Counted from the stretch's first letter, positions 11,212 to 22,602 are shown. The stretch: 64,000 nucleotides of DNA from Imbricaverruca yamaguchii (GCA_034440575.1 JAOTOL010001613.1:1580001-1644000), one strand, 5' to 3'. Numbers and translations: made by a program. Notes: generated from the letters alone by a model not told the origin.

Positions 11212-13160
11212 CTATACACGGCAAGGTGTATAGCCGTGCTGACGACCAAGGTGTATAGCCGTGCTGACAGTCAAGGTGTACAGCCGTGCTGACGACCAAG
11301 GTGTATAGCCGTGCTGACGACCAAGGCGTATAGCCGTGCTGACGGTCAAGGTGTATAGCCGTGCTGACGGTTCAGGTGTATAGCCGTGCTGACGACCAAG
11401 GTGTATAGCCGTGCTGACAGTCAAGGTGTACAGCCGTGCTGACGACCAAGGTGTATAGCCGTGCTGACGACCAAGGTGTATAGCCGTGCTGACGGTCAAG
11501 GTGTATAGCCGTGCTGACGGTCAAGGTGTATAGCCGTGCTGACGACCAAGGTGTATAGCCGTGCTGACGGTCAAGGTGTATAGCCGTGCTGACGGTCAAG
11601 GTGTATAGCCGTGCTGACGGTCAAGGTGTATAGCCGTGCTGACGGTCAAGGTGTATAGCCGTGCTGACGACCAAGGTTGACGACCAAGGTGTATAGCCGT
11701 GCTGACGGTCAAGGTGTATAGCCGTGCTGACGGTCAAGGTGTATAGCCGTGCTGACGACCAAGGTGTATAGCCGTGCTGACGGTTCAGGTGTATAGCCGT
11801 GCTGACGGTCAAGGTGTATAGCCGTGCTGACGACCAAGGTGTATAGCCGTGCTGACGGTCAAGGTGTATAGCCGTGCTGACGGTCAAGGTGATGTATAGC
11901 CGTGCTGACGGTGACCAAGGTGTATAGCCGTGCTGACGGTCAAGGTGTATAGCCGTGCTGACGACCAAGGTGTATAGCCGTGCTGACGGTAAGGTGTATA
12001 GCCGTGCTAAGGTGTATAGCCGTGCTGACGCCAAGGTGTATAGCCGTGCTGACGGTCAAGGTGTATAGCCGTGCTGACGGTCAAGGTGTATAGCCGTGCT
12101 GACGGTCAAGGTGTATAGCCGTGCTGACGGCCAAGGTGTATAGCCGTGCTGACGGTCAAGGTGTATAGCCGTGCTGACGGTCAAGGTGTATAGCCGTGCT
12201 GACGGTCAAGGTGTATAGCCGTGCTGACGACCAAGGTGTATAGCCGTGCTGACGACCAAGGTGTATAGCCGTGCTGACGGCCAAGGTGTATAGCCGTGCT
12301 GACGGTTCAAGGTGTATAGCCGTGCTGACGGTCAAGGTGTATAGCCGTGCTGACGACCAAGGTGTATAGCCGTGCTGACGACCAAGGTGTATAGCCGTGC
12401 TGACGACCAAGGTGTATAGCCGTGCTGACGGTTCAAGGTGTATAGCCGTGTGAGTTGGTGTATAGCCGTGCTGACGCAGGTGTATAGCCGTGCTGACGGC
12501 CAAGGTGTATAGCCGTGCTGACGGTCAAGGTGTATAGCCGTGCTGACGGTCAAGGTGTATAGCCGTGCTGACGGTCAAGGTGTATAGCCGTGCTGACTGT
12601 CAAGGTGTATAGCCGTGCTGAAGGTGTAGCGTGCTGACGCAAGGTGTATAGCCGTGCTGACGGTCAAGGTGTATAGCCGTGCTGACGGTCAAGGTGTATA
12701 GCCGTGCTGACGGTTCAAGGTGTATAGCCGTGCTGACGACCAAGGTGTATAGCCGTGCTGACGACCAAGGTGTATAGCCGTGCTGACGAATAGCCGTGCT
12801 CGCAAGGTGTATATGCCGTGCTGACGACCAAGGTGTATAGCCGTGCTGACGGTCAAGGTGTATAGCCGTGCTGACGGTCAAGGTGTATAGCCGTGCTGAC
12901 GGCCAAGGTGTATAGCCGTGCTGACGGTCAAGGTGTATAGCCGTGCTGACGACCAAGGTGTATAGCCGTGCTGACGGCCAAGGTGTATAGCCGTGCTGCA
13001 GGTGTATGTGTTGTAGCCGTGCTGACGGCCAAGGTGTATAGCCGTGCTGACGGCCAAGGTGTATAGCCGTGCTGACGACCAAGGTGTATAGCCGTGCTGA
13101 CGGTCAAGGTGTATAGCCGTGCTGACGGTCAAGGTGTATAGCCGTGCTGACGGCCATGGT
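11212..13160. repeat. Minisatellite, 25-bp unit, about 75 copies
   Basis: The unit is GTGTATAGCCGTGCTGACGG TCAAG. A variable segment near its end reads CGGTCAAG, CGACCAAG, CGGCCAAG or CGGTTCAAG, and several truncated units cluster between 11.99 and 12.05 kb and near 12.45, 12.63, 12.79 and 13.01 kb. Minus-strand frames of up to 160 codons with a 25-residue period are artefacts of the repeat. Confidence 0.98.
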
Positions 13161-13391
13161 GCACGGTATGAACCCGGTATGAAGCCACGGTTTTTTTCTT
13201 GTGTTTTCGTTCTTTTCGGGTTTGCATCTCGAGGGGACTCGATGTTGTGGGAACGGTAATTGGTAGGTGCTGCTTTATTATCACCTGGGACTCCTATCAT
13301 TCATCATACCTGTTCTACGCATTTTCATTTTTCTCTCCTCGTCCTGGAGATGTTGTTGCGGTGAATGTGGCTTATTGATGTTGATGCTGGA

Positions 13392-13757
13392 TTATAAAGG
13401 GTAGCTTGGAACATGCCAGTTACGGGTGAAATTTTGTACAAACACATTCGGTGTTGCCAATACAACACCAATCATTTTAAAATGTATGGTTAAACCTATA
13501 GTGATGCATGGAAAGAATTCAATTAAATGTCCATTTGGTAACGACAGCAATTTTTGCCAGTCTTCAACTGTGATAATAGGTCCATTCCCAACCCAATCAT
13601 ACCATGAACTATTGTTCATAAGGTCTTGGTTAGATATTTTTCCATCAGGGATAATGATGTTTTGGGGGTTCCAGAAGTCAAAGACATGACTTTTGTTCAT
13701 CGTTAATTTAGTTTTATTACAGCAAAATTCGTAACCATCTGAAGTTAAAATAATCAA
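13392..13757 (-). other. Unassigned 121-codon open frame
   Basis: Outside any repeat, this minus-strand frame has a protein-like composition (many Trp, Asn, Asp and hydrophobic blocks, e.g. SSWYDWVGNGPIITVEDWQK). I do not recognise a family, and no splice sites or neighbours support it. It may be an exon, a fragment of an unknown element, or chance. Confidence 0.25.
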
Positions 13758-14062
13758 AAGTTCATAGAAAACCCATCGTTATTAAATGCCTCGCTTCTTG
13801 CCAATGACACAGTTTGCTTAGACTGGTCCAGCACTACAGAACACAGATGACTGCAAAGTGCAAAGGTGAAGCTTCTGTTGTCAGTGAATGATGTTTTTAA
13901 AATGTGATCTAGCATCAATAAGCATATCCAGGCTTAGTGTGATCAAGCATCTGCAATGTACACTCCTTGATTGTAAATATGACACTTTTTATTCCTTAGT
14001 CTTGGTAAAATATACACACTTTATTTTTGCCTACCAGGCATTATGCCCTATACATATATACA

Positions 14063-14065
14063 TGA

Positions 14066-14105
<40 letters not shown>

Positions 14106-14181
14106 CTATCTACATATATAAATTTGTATACATCCTGGGTAAGGTAGCTGAACCATGTCCAGGGTAAGAGGTAAATATACA

Positions 14182-14245
<64 letters not shown>
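14063..14245. repeat. (TA)n microsatellites, two blocks
   Basis: TA/CATA dinucleotide runs at about 14071-14105 and 14174-14243, separated by about 70 bases of unique sequence. These are self-complementary and cruciform-prone. Confidence 0.95.
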
Positions 14246-14345
14246 CATTACCTGTACTTGGTCCAGCAAACATACCAAGTAGATACCTGTTGCCCTGCAC
14301 TTGGTTCAACTAACTTACCCAGTGGATACCTGTTGCACTGCGCGT
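14244..14345. repeat. Direct duplication, about 50 bp x 2
   Basis: TACTTGGTCCAGCAAACATACC..GTAGATACCTGTTGC is followed by a diverged second copy (CACTTGGTTCAACTAACTTACC..GTGGATACCTGTTGC). Confidence 0.75.
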
Positions 14346-16199
14346 GAAATTGAAAATGATAAATGCTCGCATCTTTACTCCTGAGCGTTTGTGACAGGCT
14401 TGACCATTGGCCAGCATGATAGTTCCATGAACCTGAGGACTCCTTCACCACATTTCCACACAGTGCCTCACGCTGCAGGTAAGTGTCACGGGAGGTTGTG
14501 TCAGCCGTCTGAGGGGTCAAGGTCTTCCCGACAGACGGCCATAGTGCTGGAGCGTCATTAGAAAGTATTCTACGCCTTCGCCGAAGAAAAACAATAACAA
14601 CCAAAACAACAAGCACTGGGGGAGATTCTTCACAGTTCGTTCATTCGAGAGGCAGCCAACACGCATGAAAAACATTCGCACGTAACGGGCCTACCATTGC
14701 AACTAATCCTAAGGCGCATAATGATAATTGCCGAGGCAGTCGGTGACTACTCATCATGAGCAGATGCACTGCAAATGCAAAAGACAATGACAGTCTAAGG
14801 CTCCATTAGTGGCGTTGCACGAGGGCCGGCAAGCGCCAGGTTATGAGACCCGGCGTTCCACGCACCGGATCTGGCTGATTACGGCAACCAACTGAGAACG
14901 GCGGTGGCGCGATTGCGGTCGCGATAGCTGGCGGGGAGGGTGGGGTGGCATCTACAGCGACCTGGTGTTGAAGAACCGTCACAAAAACATCTTAGCAAAC
15001 AAATTAAAGTGCTTAAGGGCGAAACTTGGGGTGAAATTTTAATTACTGGAGCACAAACAATAACAAACTGAGCATTTTTTTTGTGTGTAAAACTGTTCAG
15101 ATTATGGACAGATGTCTACGTCTAGACAAAATACGGCACTTAAAACTCTATGATAGCAAGTTATGGATGTTTTAAGAGCATGCTGGTCGGCCGAGACACG
15201 CATGAGGACGTCTTCGCATACCCATAAGAGTAAGCTCGCTGGAGGTTCGCCCTTACTCGCAATTATAATTTGCTGGCTGTTACATGTTTTGCCTTGGCTG
15301 GTACTGTACCAGTGCCGATAAGGCCACCGATGATGTTAATAGGCACTTGCCACCATACACGGAACGACTCCATCCGCTTTCTCAGGGGCAGACAACTACG
15401 TGCTCCACAAGTAGAGCCACATGCACTGTACACCGCATAATGGTTCAGCTCTTGTTTGTCAAAACGCACGCAGAGGCCATAAACAACGTGCGCAAAATAA
15501 ATCGTTGTTCTAACACGGTAACGATTCAAGCTACGCGAATTGTACGGCACTCTAGGGGCGCCATTGTACCAAGCAACTGTAAGCAGGACCATCAGTGAGA
15601 TAATGCATCGTTGTTGAACGACTTGGGCCAGACAGTGAACACATGTTACCTCGTTGAAAATATAATGCGGCCATACAATGTCAAGGCATCCAAGTGTACG
15701 CATTCGAAAACATGCTCGCGCATACAACAGGGTAGAGGACAGATGAAGAACTCGGCATCTCGTAATGAAACTATGAATGTCCGTGCTTAGTGCATGGTTT
15801 TTAGGACGTCTTCACATTTACCAAATGCCGTGGCCAGGCCGATCAAATTAATATTTTTCCATTAACTGTTGAAGGAAGACTTTCTGAGACTTCGACTTCG
15901 CTCGTATTAACTCTGAATGATCTCCATTTGCACATTGAGGGCGACGGTCTGCTAATCAGACGGCGGGATGCCTAACTCTGGCTAAAGGAGTCGGTAGAAG
16001 CTGGCACCTGATCTATAGACCAGAAGCTGATGTGCTGGAGCAGTGGGCGTCGTGATTGCCAGCAAGCCACAGCGACTTCACGATCAATCATTAAGAACAA
16101 TGTCACAACCGTAAAGTAGTTAGAATAAATAGCAGCTGTCACTTGCTTAGTGGGAAAAGGCTCTCCATTTGCGTTTGCAAATATGTAGCTTTCTTAATA
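14346..16199. other. No recognisable gene
   Basis: Mixed sequence. The 154-codon minus frame at 15263-15727 and 104-codon plus frame at 15284-15598 overlap and neither resembles a known family. No tandem repeats. Confidence 0.45.
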
Positions 16200-16462
16200 G
16201 CATCTAAGAATGCAACTATGGTGTATGGGAGAGCCGAACCCAATACGCCACCTCCTCCCCCCAACAATAGCAGCCCTCCTAGCCGGCACTTATCCAGACC
16301 TTAGGCTGTGGCCAACGTTGGACATGCGGTACATAGCGCCGCGTTGGCGGGGCAGCCGGACATGTCTCGAACACCCTTCTCCACCTCAAAACCACGCTTG
16401 CTAACAATCTCAACTTTGTCACCGTAACCGCCGACATCGTACATCTTGAGCTCGCCGTCCCT

Positions 16463-16537
<75 letters not shown>

Positions 16538-17400
16538 GCCCGCCCCCTACACGGTGCCATCTTCATTGTCCGACCTCTTCGGTCTTCTTCCACGCCCCTG
16601 TCTGGTGCTGGGCTACCTCAACGCCCACCGCCAGGAATGGGGCTGCCATACCGCCAGGCATACCGCCTCCCCATGCGGATACCACGCTCCTCACCACCCA
16701 CAGCATGGTCTTTTACATGACCAAACACCCACCTACAACACCGACACTGCACCGTACCACGCATCTGCCCTTCACATCGATTCATATATCCCTTGTTTCG
16801 GCCGTCATTGCCTCCTCTTCTTGTTGCACGTCCAGCATGACCCAAGTTTTAACGATCGCTTCCCTATTCATGGCGTACATGAATGCTCAGCCCGGTCTAA
16901 CGATTGCTCATTTATAACACAGTGGAACGCTCGCAAAGCGAAATGGCCACCTTGTACCGTGGAAACTGGCACTGCCTACCATCTCCAATCCCTCCCAAAT
17001 TTCCGCTTATCTCAATACCGTTTTACTCGAGGCGGAAATGCCCATACCCATGCTCGTCGTGCCACACCGGCCGCAAACACCAGCAGTGGAGGAACGAGTG
17101 CCAATGCGTTATCCCCTTCGGCTGCGGACCGAGCGGAAATTCTGCAGACATCTCACTGCACAAAGCATGTTAGAAGTCCACGAGGCAAGGACACGGTTTC
17201 GGCAAATTATTCCGGAGGACAAATACAAACCTGGTAACAATATTGGCACTCTTTCAATCGATTTGCACCCATTGAACAAATTCGGAATCAAATTCACTTG
17301 TTCTCCAATGGCAGAACCGCCGACCGCGCGTTCCAAGTGAACATTAACCAATGCCACATCACAGAACCCAAAGCCGTCGCGGAACAGCCATACGGTACAG
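16200..17400 (+). mobile_element. Degraded Jockey-like LINE: apurinic-type endonuclease and linker
   Basis: One plus frame shows the order of an APE-like endonuclease of a Jockey-group ORF2. A VTVTADIVHLELAVPA-like block (about 16418-16463) is followed by LGYLNAHRQEWG (usual 'GDFNAHHxxWG'), DQTPTYNTDTAP and FLLHVQHDPSF. A linker with WNARKAKWP and an RLRTERKFCRHLTAQSM-like stretch comes next. The catalytic Asp of the DLNAH block is Tyr here, and the expected SDH motif reads GRH, so the endonuclease would be inactive. A (CT)n tract is inserted in the middle of the domain. Stops and frame changes occur throughout. RT motifs with the catalytic aspartates are missing, and the C-terminal RT piece follows at 17.65 kb. 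Confidence 0.7.
16462..16533. repeat. (CT)n microsatellite inside the endonuclease remnant
   Basis: About 34 CT units lie between two conserved endonuclease blocks. In frame it reads as (LS)n, so the surrounding plus frame stays open through it. Confidence 0.97.
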
Positions 17401-17649
17401 CTCTGCGTTTGAATTTGGGATGTTGGTTCCAGCCCAAATTGATTGCATAAACTTACCCAAAGCTCTGTTTGCTTTTCGTGTTACATCATTGACATGAGCT
17501 TCAAATGTTAGTTTGCCTCTTAGTAAGCTGCTAAATGCATTGCCATTGACGTTATTGTTAATGAAAGTACCAGATACAACTTGTCATTTGTCGCATATAT
17601 TCCTGCTCTCACACCGGTACTCTGCCGTGATCAGATAATCCCCCCACCA

Positions 17650-18090
17650 AACCGCTTTCACGTGTTGGCGTCGTCCTAGACAAAGGACTGTTTCGACTAT
17701 CATATTGCTTATATTAAACAGCGCCTGTGTCTCCTGCGCTGCATATCCGGTCGAGCCGGGTGCAGACAGGGCCATGCTGAACAAGATGAACATTGCTCAG
17801 ACTGGATCAATTCTGGAATACAACGCGTGTATCTTCGCTCACGCATCACATCGCTTGAACCACACAAAATCACCAACTGCGCCTCATGACCGGAACACAC
17901 TGCACCACACCTGGCACCAGTATCCCGGCTGACGCTACCCTACCTACCCTCCAGCAGTACAGAACACTTCGACTCGCTAGACACCACTTCAGGACTACAG
18001 CACAGCACAATCATCCCACCCCCGTTCGGCATACCCATAGCGGAAATGTACACAGCATTACTTTTCACCTGAAATAAGTCCTCACACGCG
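17650..18090 (+). mobile_element. RT C-terminal fragment of the same Jockey-like LINE
   Basis: After a gap that should hold the RT core, the sequence shows VGVVLDKGLF, a CLLRC block, then SILEYNACIFAHASHRLN (equivalent to PILEYIGIMFASISSTL in the LINE at 62.8 kb), and an LPTLQQYRTLRLARH stretch. The two fragments at 16.2 and 17.65 kb have the same orientation and order, so they are best read as one element with an internal deletion. Frameshifts near 17700 and 17870 disable it. Confidence 0.6.
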
Positions 18091-18139
18091 CAATGAGACA
18101 CCCAGATGTAATCCCCGGACAAATTTCTCTCGCTCCCAT

Positions 18140-18330
18140 TTTGGCACATGCTGTTGATTATTGGGTGGTTCACAATGCACTTTATGAACAATCAAGGCCA
18201 ATGGTGCCGCCCACACTGTTTCGCAAATTGGCCACGGGATTCGGAAATGTCCCGAGTGATGCGAGTGTTGAACCGGAGACCTTGGCATCCAGAGCTCAAC
18301 ACCTCACCCACTCGGCCATGCCCCCTCATT
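18140..18330 (-). mobile_element. tRNA(Leu/Ser)-type SINE, complete head
   Basis: On the minus strand, GCATGGCCGAGTGGGTGAGG gives a textbook Leu/Ser-type A box (TGGCCGAGTGG). After an anticodon-arm-like TCTGGATGCCAAGG comes the B box CCGGTTCAACACTC. The body ACTCGGGACATTTCCGAATC..GCGAAACAGTGTGGGCGGC and the tail TTCATAAAGTGCATTGTGAA.. recur in the copy at 41.09-41.25 kb in opposite orientation. The two are roughly three-quarters identical by eye. Apparent protein similarity between frames over the two copies is a consequence of this repeat. Confidence 0.75.
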
Positions 18331-18474
18331 TTGGCACATGGAACACCCCAAACTAGAGTATCTATTTGAACAAAACAGAAGTCTACTCTCCATCATCGAA
18401 ACTCAACATCAATTTTACGAACATCAAGGGTCACACCCACAACACAGATATTCAGCACTGAGAATTTACTCTAC

Positions 18475-18805
18475 TCAGCTGCACTGTGCCCGAGTCTGCG
18501 TGACCCATATCTCAGACTGCTGTCTGGGTACTGGTCCAAGTCTGCGTGACCCACAGCTCAGACTGCTGTCTGGGTACTGGTCCGAGTCTGCGTGACCCAC
18601 AGCTCAGACTGCTGTCTGGGTACTGGAAGCACTTTGCCTCCACTCAGCTGAACTGTGTCCGAGTCAGCGGGGTCACAGCTCAGACTTCTGTCTGGGTACT
18701 GGTCCGAGTTTGCGTGACCCACAGCTCATACTCCTGTCTGGGTACTGGTCCGAGTCTGCGTGACCCAGACTGCTGTCTGGGTACTGGGTGCCCTCTGTCT
18801 CCACT
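18475..18805. repeat. Minisatellite, about 46-bp unit, 6-7 copies
   Basis: The unit is built on GTCTGCGTGACCCACAGCTC AGACTGCTGTCTGGGTACTGGTCC. Some units are longer (with GAAGCACTTTGCCTCCACTC inserted) or shorter. Confidence 0.9.
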
Positions 18806-18809
18806 CAGC

Positions 18810-19375
18810 TGAGCTGTGACCCAGCTTGCGGAGCTCACGCACCGGGCTGTGACTACGAGCCGCCGTGGGGGTACTCTGCGCTCGGCAGGTCAACGCGAGC
18901 CCGGGCCGATGACCTGGGCCGGGCGGCAGTCAGATCACGACCGCTTCGTTATGCAAACTAGATTGAATTCCATTACGCGGGGATAAGAAATGACCTCTGT
19001 TCTCTGTTCACAGTCTGTTCATTTTGATGACGTCGGAAGTCTGTTGCCAGGATCCACTACACATGGAACTTCGCGCCCTACCTCCTGACACTAACCATTC
19101 AAGTTTATTGCAAATAATGTTGTCTCTACAATGTTGATAAAAATTCCACCTTAAAGGACAAGGGCCGTATGTGGCGTGAAGGAAAACTGAGCCACAACCA
19201 GCAAGTTGCACGGAGTTGTCCCTGTTGGCATGGTTGTCATTTCCACTGGACCATCTTCGCAGCTTTTTTCCCGGCGCAAATGTGCACGAAGTCCATGCAT
19301 TCCTAGTTGTGCTCGCCAAGGAGATCAGCTTGCGCGGTGACTTGTTCATTGCACCCGGCAGGTCCAGGAATAGCG
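18810..19375. other. No recognisable gene
   Basis: The 113-codon minus frame at 19008-19349 is not recognised. On the plus strand 19280-19330 has a faint resemblance to the end of histone H3, which I rejected. Confidence 0.4.
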
Positions 19376-19399
19376 GGAGACCGCTGAATGGTGGGGTTC

Positions 19400-19680
19400 G
19401 GCGTACGTGAATATGGTGCTGGGGTGTTGGCCAGTATGCTGCGAAGCTCCGTGCCCCAAGGATGGCTGGTGATCACCAAAGGAGGAGCTGGTGGCTCTAA
19501 AAAGAGCCGAACACGACTCTATCTTGGGCTGAATGGTTGAAGAAGGCCGACGACCGAAATGTCTCCGGCTCTTTTTAGAGCCACCAGCTCCTCCAAAGAT
19601 TTTCACCAGATGTCCGTGAGATGCCAAGCCCCGAGGCATACTGGCCACCACTCCAGTCCAGTGATCTGTATCTATAACTA
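19400..19680. repeat. Inverted repeat with a 29-bp perfect core, each arm carrying a histone-type 3' stem-loop
   Basis: The arm at 19482-19510 is the exact reverse complement of 19567-19595 (29 bp), with 56 bases between. Diverged homology extends outward about 80 bases on both sides (GTGGCCAGTATG in each arm). The core contains GGCTCTTTTTAGAGCC followed by ACCA. This is the form of the metazoan replication-dependent histone mRNA 3' stem-loop (6-bp stem, 4-base loop, then ACCA). It reads correctly on plus at 19568-19587 and on minus at 19509-19490. CTCCTCCAAAGA follows on plus and might serve as a purine-rich downstream element. No histone coding sequence is convincing nearby. Confidence 0.6.
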
Positions 19681-19699
19681 CGCATGCTCTTCAGCGAAG

Positions 19700-20265
19700 A
19701 GCAGCACAGAGCAAAGCAAATATTTGGTCGCGTTTCTAGAGTGACTTTATGGGTTCAAGTTTTCATCCTTGGTTTCTTCTGATAAATGGCCTTGGCCAAC
19801 TTTGGCTAACACAGCGGCGACAAAAAGCTAATAACAACACTGGCAAAATATATCCAAGGTATTGACATGGAACTAGCATCGGAGACCCACTTACTGCAGC
19901 CGCTAACCAGCGCTATCGGTAGCGAATCGCTGGCGCGCCACATTTGTCTCCGTGTCTCTCACTCAGCGCACGTGGGCGGTGACCACGCTATCACTCGGTA
20001 GCTTGGTTTACTTTATTACTGGTTTCACATCACTTTGTTTTAATTTTGGTAGGCCTCTCAGATGGCGAGAAAAGGCATCCGTTTTAGTAGAAGTGCGCGT
20101 GATTCAGATACACACTAATTTTGTGACTAAGTTGCACAAATAGTTGAAGTCGATGCATATAATTGTAAGAATACAATCATTACACATTCACCAAGTTTGA
20201 CTAAAATATAATAATAAATATCCTGTCATGTCATACCCATGTCACTTCCTTGTCCCTGTCACATC
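19700..20265. other. No recognisable gene
   Basis: AT-moderate sequence, stops in all frames, no repeats noticed. Confidence 0.5.
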
Positions 20266-20269
20266 CAGC

Positions 20270-20350
20270 TGTCACCATGACATGTCCAGCATGACGTGTC
20301 ATAAATCATGACATGTCCAGCATGACGTGTCATCAATCATGACATGTTCA
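20270..20350. repeat. Short tandem repeat, about 36-38 bp x 2.5
   Basis: CATGACATGTCCAGCATGAC followed by GTGTCATAAAT occurs twice plus a partial copy. ACATGT/GACGTGTC palindromic words are included. Confidence 0.85.
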
Positions 20351-20810
20351 TCACCATCAGACGCCACCTGCTATGGCCCGTGAACGTCGAACAACTGACA
20401 TGCCTAGCTAGCTAGTCCCTAGCTATGCGATCACGATAGCAATATTGCTTAGCATTGGAGCACCATTCAAGCCGAAGATTGAATCCAGATTGCAAGCGTG
20501 AGCACCGTGCAGGCTCGCCCGGTGTTCTGATGACCAATCGCTCAGGCAACGTTGATGAGTCTTGAGTCAAAGAAAAAAGTTGAGGGAGCGTGGGCGACTA
20601 TGGACAGCTTACAGCCAGAATCAAGGAAGATAAAGTGTGTTTTCAGCGCTAAGCAGGCTTTGTAAGGTCGTGTTGGTTTTCAGACTGTCGTAGCCTTTGC
20701 ACATAGTTGGTGAGCTATGCTAAGATGTGGTTCTGGGTAGGATATGTTCAGAAAGAAGCAGCAGCTTGCGATGACTAAACGGAATGAAGGCGCTTAAGAG
20801 GGCGCTACTA
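20351..20810. other. No recognisable gene
   Basis: Nothing assignable. Confidence 0.5.
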
Positions 20811-20940
20811 GAATACTGGTATGTCACTAGAATACTGGCATGTTACTAGAATACTAGCTTGTTACTAGCATACTGGTATGTTACTAGAATACGGGGGCTA
20901 TATTGCTACTAGAATATGGGGGCTATTTTGCCGGGCTATA
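20811..20940. repeat. Short tandem repeat, about 20-bp unit, 5-6 copies
   Basis: Units of GTTACTAGAATACTGGTAT with variation, ending in units with GGGGGCTAT. Confidence 0.85.
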
Positions 20941-21400
20941 TTGCTAAAATACGTACCCTACATCCCCATGATACTTAAGTGTTCCCTTTACATCTGGGGT
21001 GGCCGGACACTGTGCTGCACTTTGACTGGATTTGTCAGCTGATTTATACCTTATTTATCGACCTGTCTCCCAATTTTCTCTGGCATCCTTTTCTCGGCTA
21101 TATTTTGGTTCCATAGCGCAGGGACTGATGCGGTAATTTTCTTCGCTGTCATATCTTAGCATCTCTACCTTTGGCAACCGTTTACGTCTGCGACACAATT
21201 GGTTATTTTTCCACAGGGACGGTGGAGAACGCACTGACAATCGCATCTTATGAAGTGGTGGAATAAAGAAGAAAGAAACTTATTAGCATATCTTGTCTGA
21301 TCCTCCTGTGATGTTCCTATTTTCTGAATTTACTAATTGGGGTGGTGGTGGCTGTGTGCCGTGTCACCCGACTCTGAGCGGCAAGCTGGCCAAGCAGACC
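20941..21400. other. No recognisable gene
   Basis: An AATAAAG word near 21262 could be a polyadenylation signal, but there is no gene to attach it to. Confidence 0.4.
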
Positions 21401-21404
21401 GGAC

Positions 21405-21622
21405 ACTAAAGCAGCAGCGACGGCAGCGGCGACGGCAGCAGCGACAGCAGCGGCGACGGCAGCAGCGACGACAGCGGCGACGGCATTAGCGACGGCAGCA
21501 GCGACGGCAGCAGCGACAGCAGCGGCGACGGCAGCGGCGACGGCGGCAGCGACAGCAGCGGCGACGGCAGCAGCGACAGCAGCAGCGACGGCAGCAGCGA
21601 CGGCAGCAGCGACGGCAGTGGC
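21405..21622. repeat. Purine-biased GGC/AGC/GAC trinucleotide-based array
   Basis: About 200 bases of AGCAGCGACGGC and AGCGGCGACGGC words in irregular order with a period of 3. The minus frame reads as an Arg/Cys-rich run and is not a protein. Confidence 0.93.
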
Positions 21623-21624
21623 TA

Positions 21625-22055
21625 ATCAGGACAGGCGTCCAAGCAGAAGAGCAACCACTCTGGAGTAGATTGAACAGCACACCGGTATCACCGGTATCAC
21701 CGGTATCATCGACATACACCGCTGTTGGTGAGGTGACATGAAGCGCGGCGATCAGGGCGGCGGGGTATTCTGCTGGATAGACGGGTGCTGGCGTCTGTCG
21801 CGGTCGGTCGTGGACGCTCAGCTAAGTGAGTGTGATGTCGGTGGCGGACCGCGCGCCGTGCCGACGGTGCCAGGTGTCGGTGATCATCATGAATGATGCA
21901 CCAGCGGATGAACGAGACGTGACGGGTTCAGCGCGGAATCATCGGATTTTCCGCAGGTCTTCGGAATTTCAATTGAGTTCGGTCGGCCGTCGCGCGAGGC
22001 GATGTGACGTAGTGGCGGACCAAAAGCCCAGCGTCACACGACATAACGCTGACCC
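21625..22055. other. No recognisable gene
   Basis: Contains a triple ACCGGTATC repeat near 21680-21706. The plus frame 21826-22083 is open for 85 codons in GC-rich sequence and not recognised. Confidence 0.4.
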
Positions 22056-22059
22056 TGCA

Positions 22060-22405
22060 TTCCCGGCCACGTCACGTGACTGAGGCTGACCCTACAACCA
22101 CATACATCATAGCGTGTTGCTGACCCTAAGCATCAGCTCACGCGAGACATTGTCTCAGGTCACGTGGCATAGTGGTGGTCCTACATCCCGGACCACGTGA
22201 GACATTGTCGACCATGCAGTCTCAGGTCACGTGGCATAGTGCTGATCCTACATCCCGGATCACGTGAGACATTGTCGACCATGCAGTCTCAGGTCACGTG
22301 GCATAGTGGTGGTCCTACAGCTCAGATCACGTGACGCAGTGTTGTCCATACAGCGCCAGGCCACGTGACGCGATGCTGGCCAACGTTGCCGGGTCACGTG
22401 GCTGG
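22060..22405. repeat. Tandem repeat of about 66-68 bp with clustered CACGTG E-boxes
   Basis: Three to four diverged units of the form GATCACGTGAGACATTGTCG ACCATGCAGTCTCAGGTCACGTGGCATAGTG. At least nine CACGTG palindromes fall within about 340 bases (near 22072, 22160, 22194, 22227, 22261, 22295, 22327, 22363 and 22396), in contexts TCACGTGGC, CCACGTGA and TCACGTGA. CACGTG is the canonical E-box of USF/Myc/MITF/SREBP-class bHLH factors. No promoter or gene is identified next to it, so a regulatory role is only inferred. Confidence 0.8.
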
Positions 22406-22496
22406 CGGCGGGGCCCGGCCGGCGGCGCGTCCTATAATGATGGGCCGGCTGTCGGTGGCAGGCGGCCGACCGACGGTGACACTGGCCGGACGACGG

Positions 22497-22602
22497 CCGG
22501 CCTGGTACCGGCCTGGTGCCGGCCTGGTGCCGGCCTGGTGTCGGCCTGGTGCCGGCCTGGTGCCGGCCAGGTGCCGGCCTGGTGCCGGCCAGGCCGGAGG
22601 CT
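22497..22602. repeat. Minisatellite, 11-bp unit, about 9 copies
   Basis: The unit is CGGCCTGGTGC with GGCCAGGTGC and GTC variants. Frames with an 11-residue period on both strands are artefacts. Confidence 0.94.

Noticed and set aside
11212..13300. Minus-strand frames with STAIHLDRQHGYTP repeats
   Set aside because: These are artefacts of the 25-bp array. Three units make one 25-codon period.
18093..18356. Conserved protein shared with 41.0-41.3 kb (PPTLFR..GNVP)
   Set aside because: The similarity is explained by a SINE present at both loci in opposite orientation. The frame lies on the antisense strand of the SINE.
19262..19340. Histone H3 C-terminus pseudogene upstream of the stem-loops
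   Set aside because: A few matching words (CCAAGGAGATC, TCCATGC) align only with a gap, and the translated match is weak. The distance to the stem-loop (over 200 bases) is also too long for a histone mRNA.
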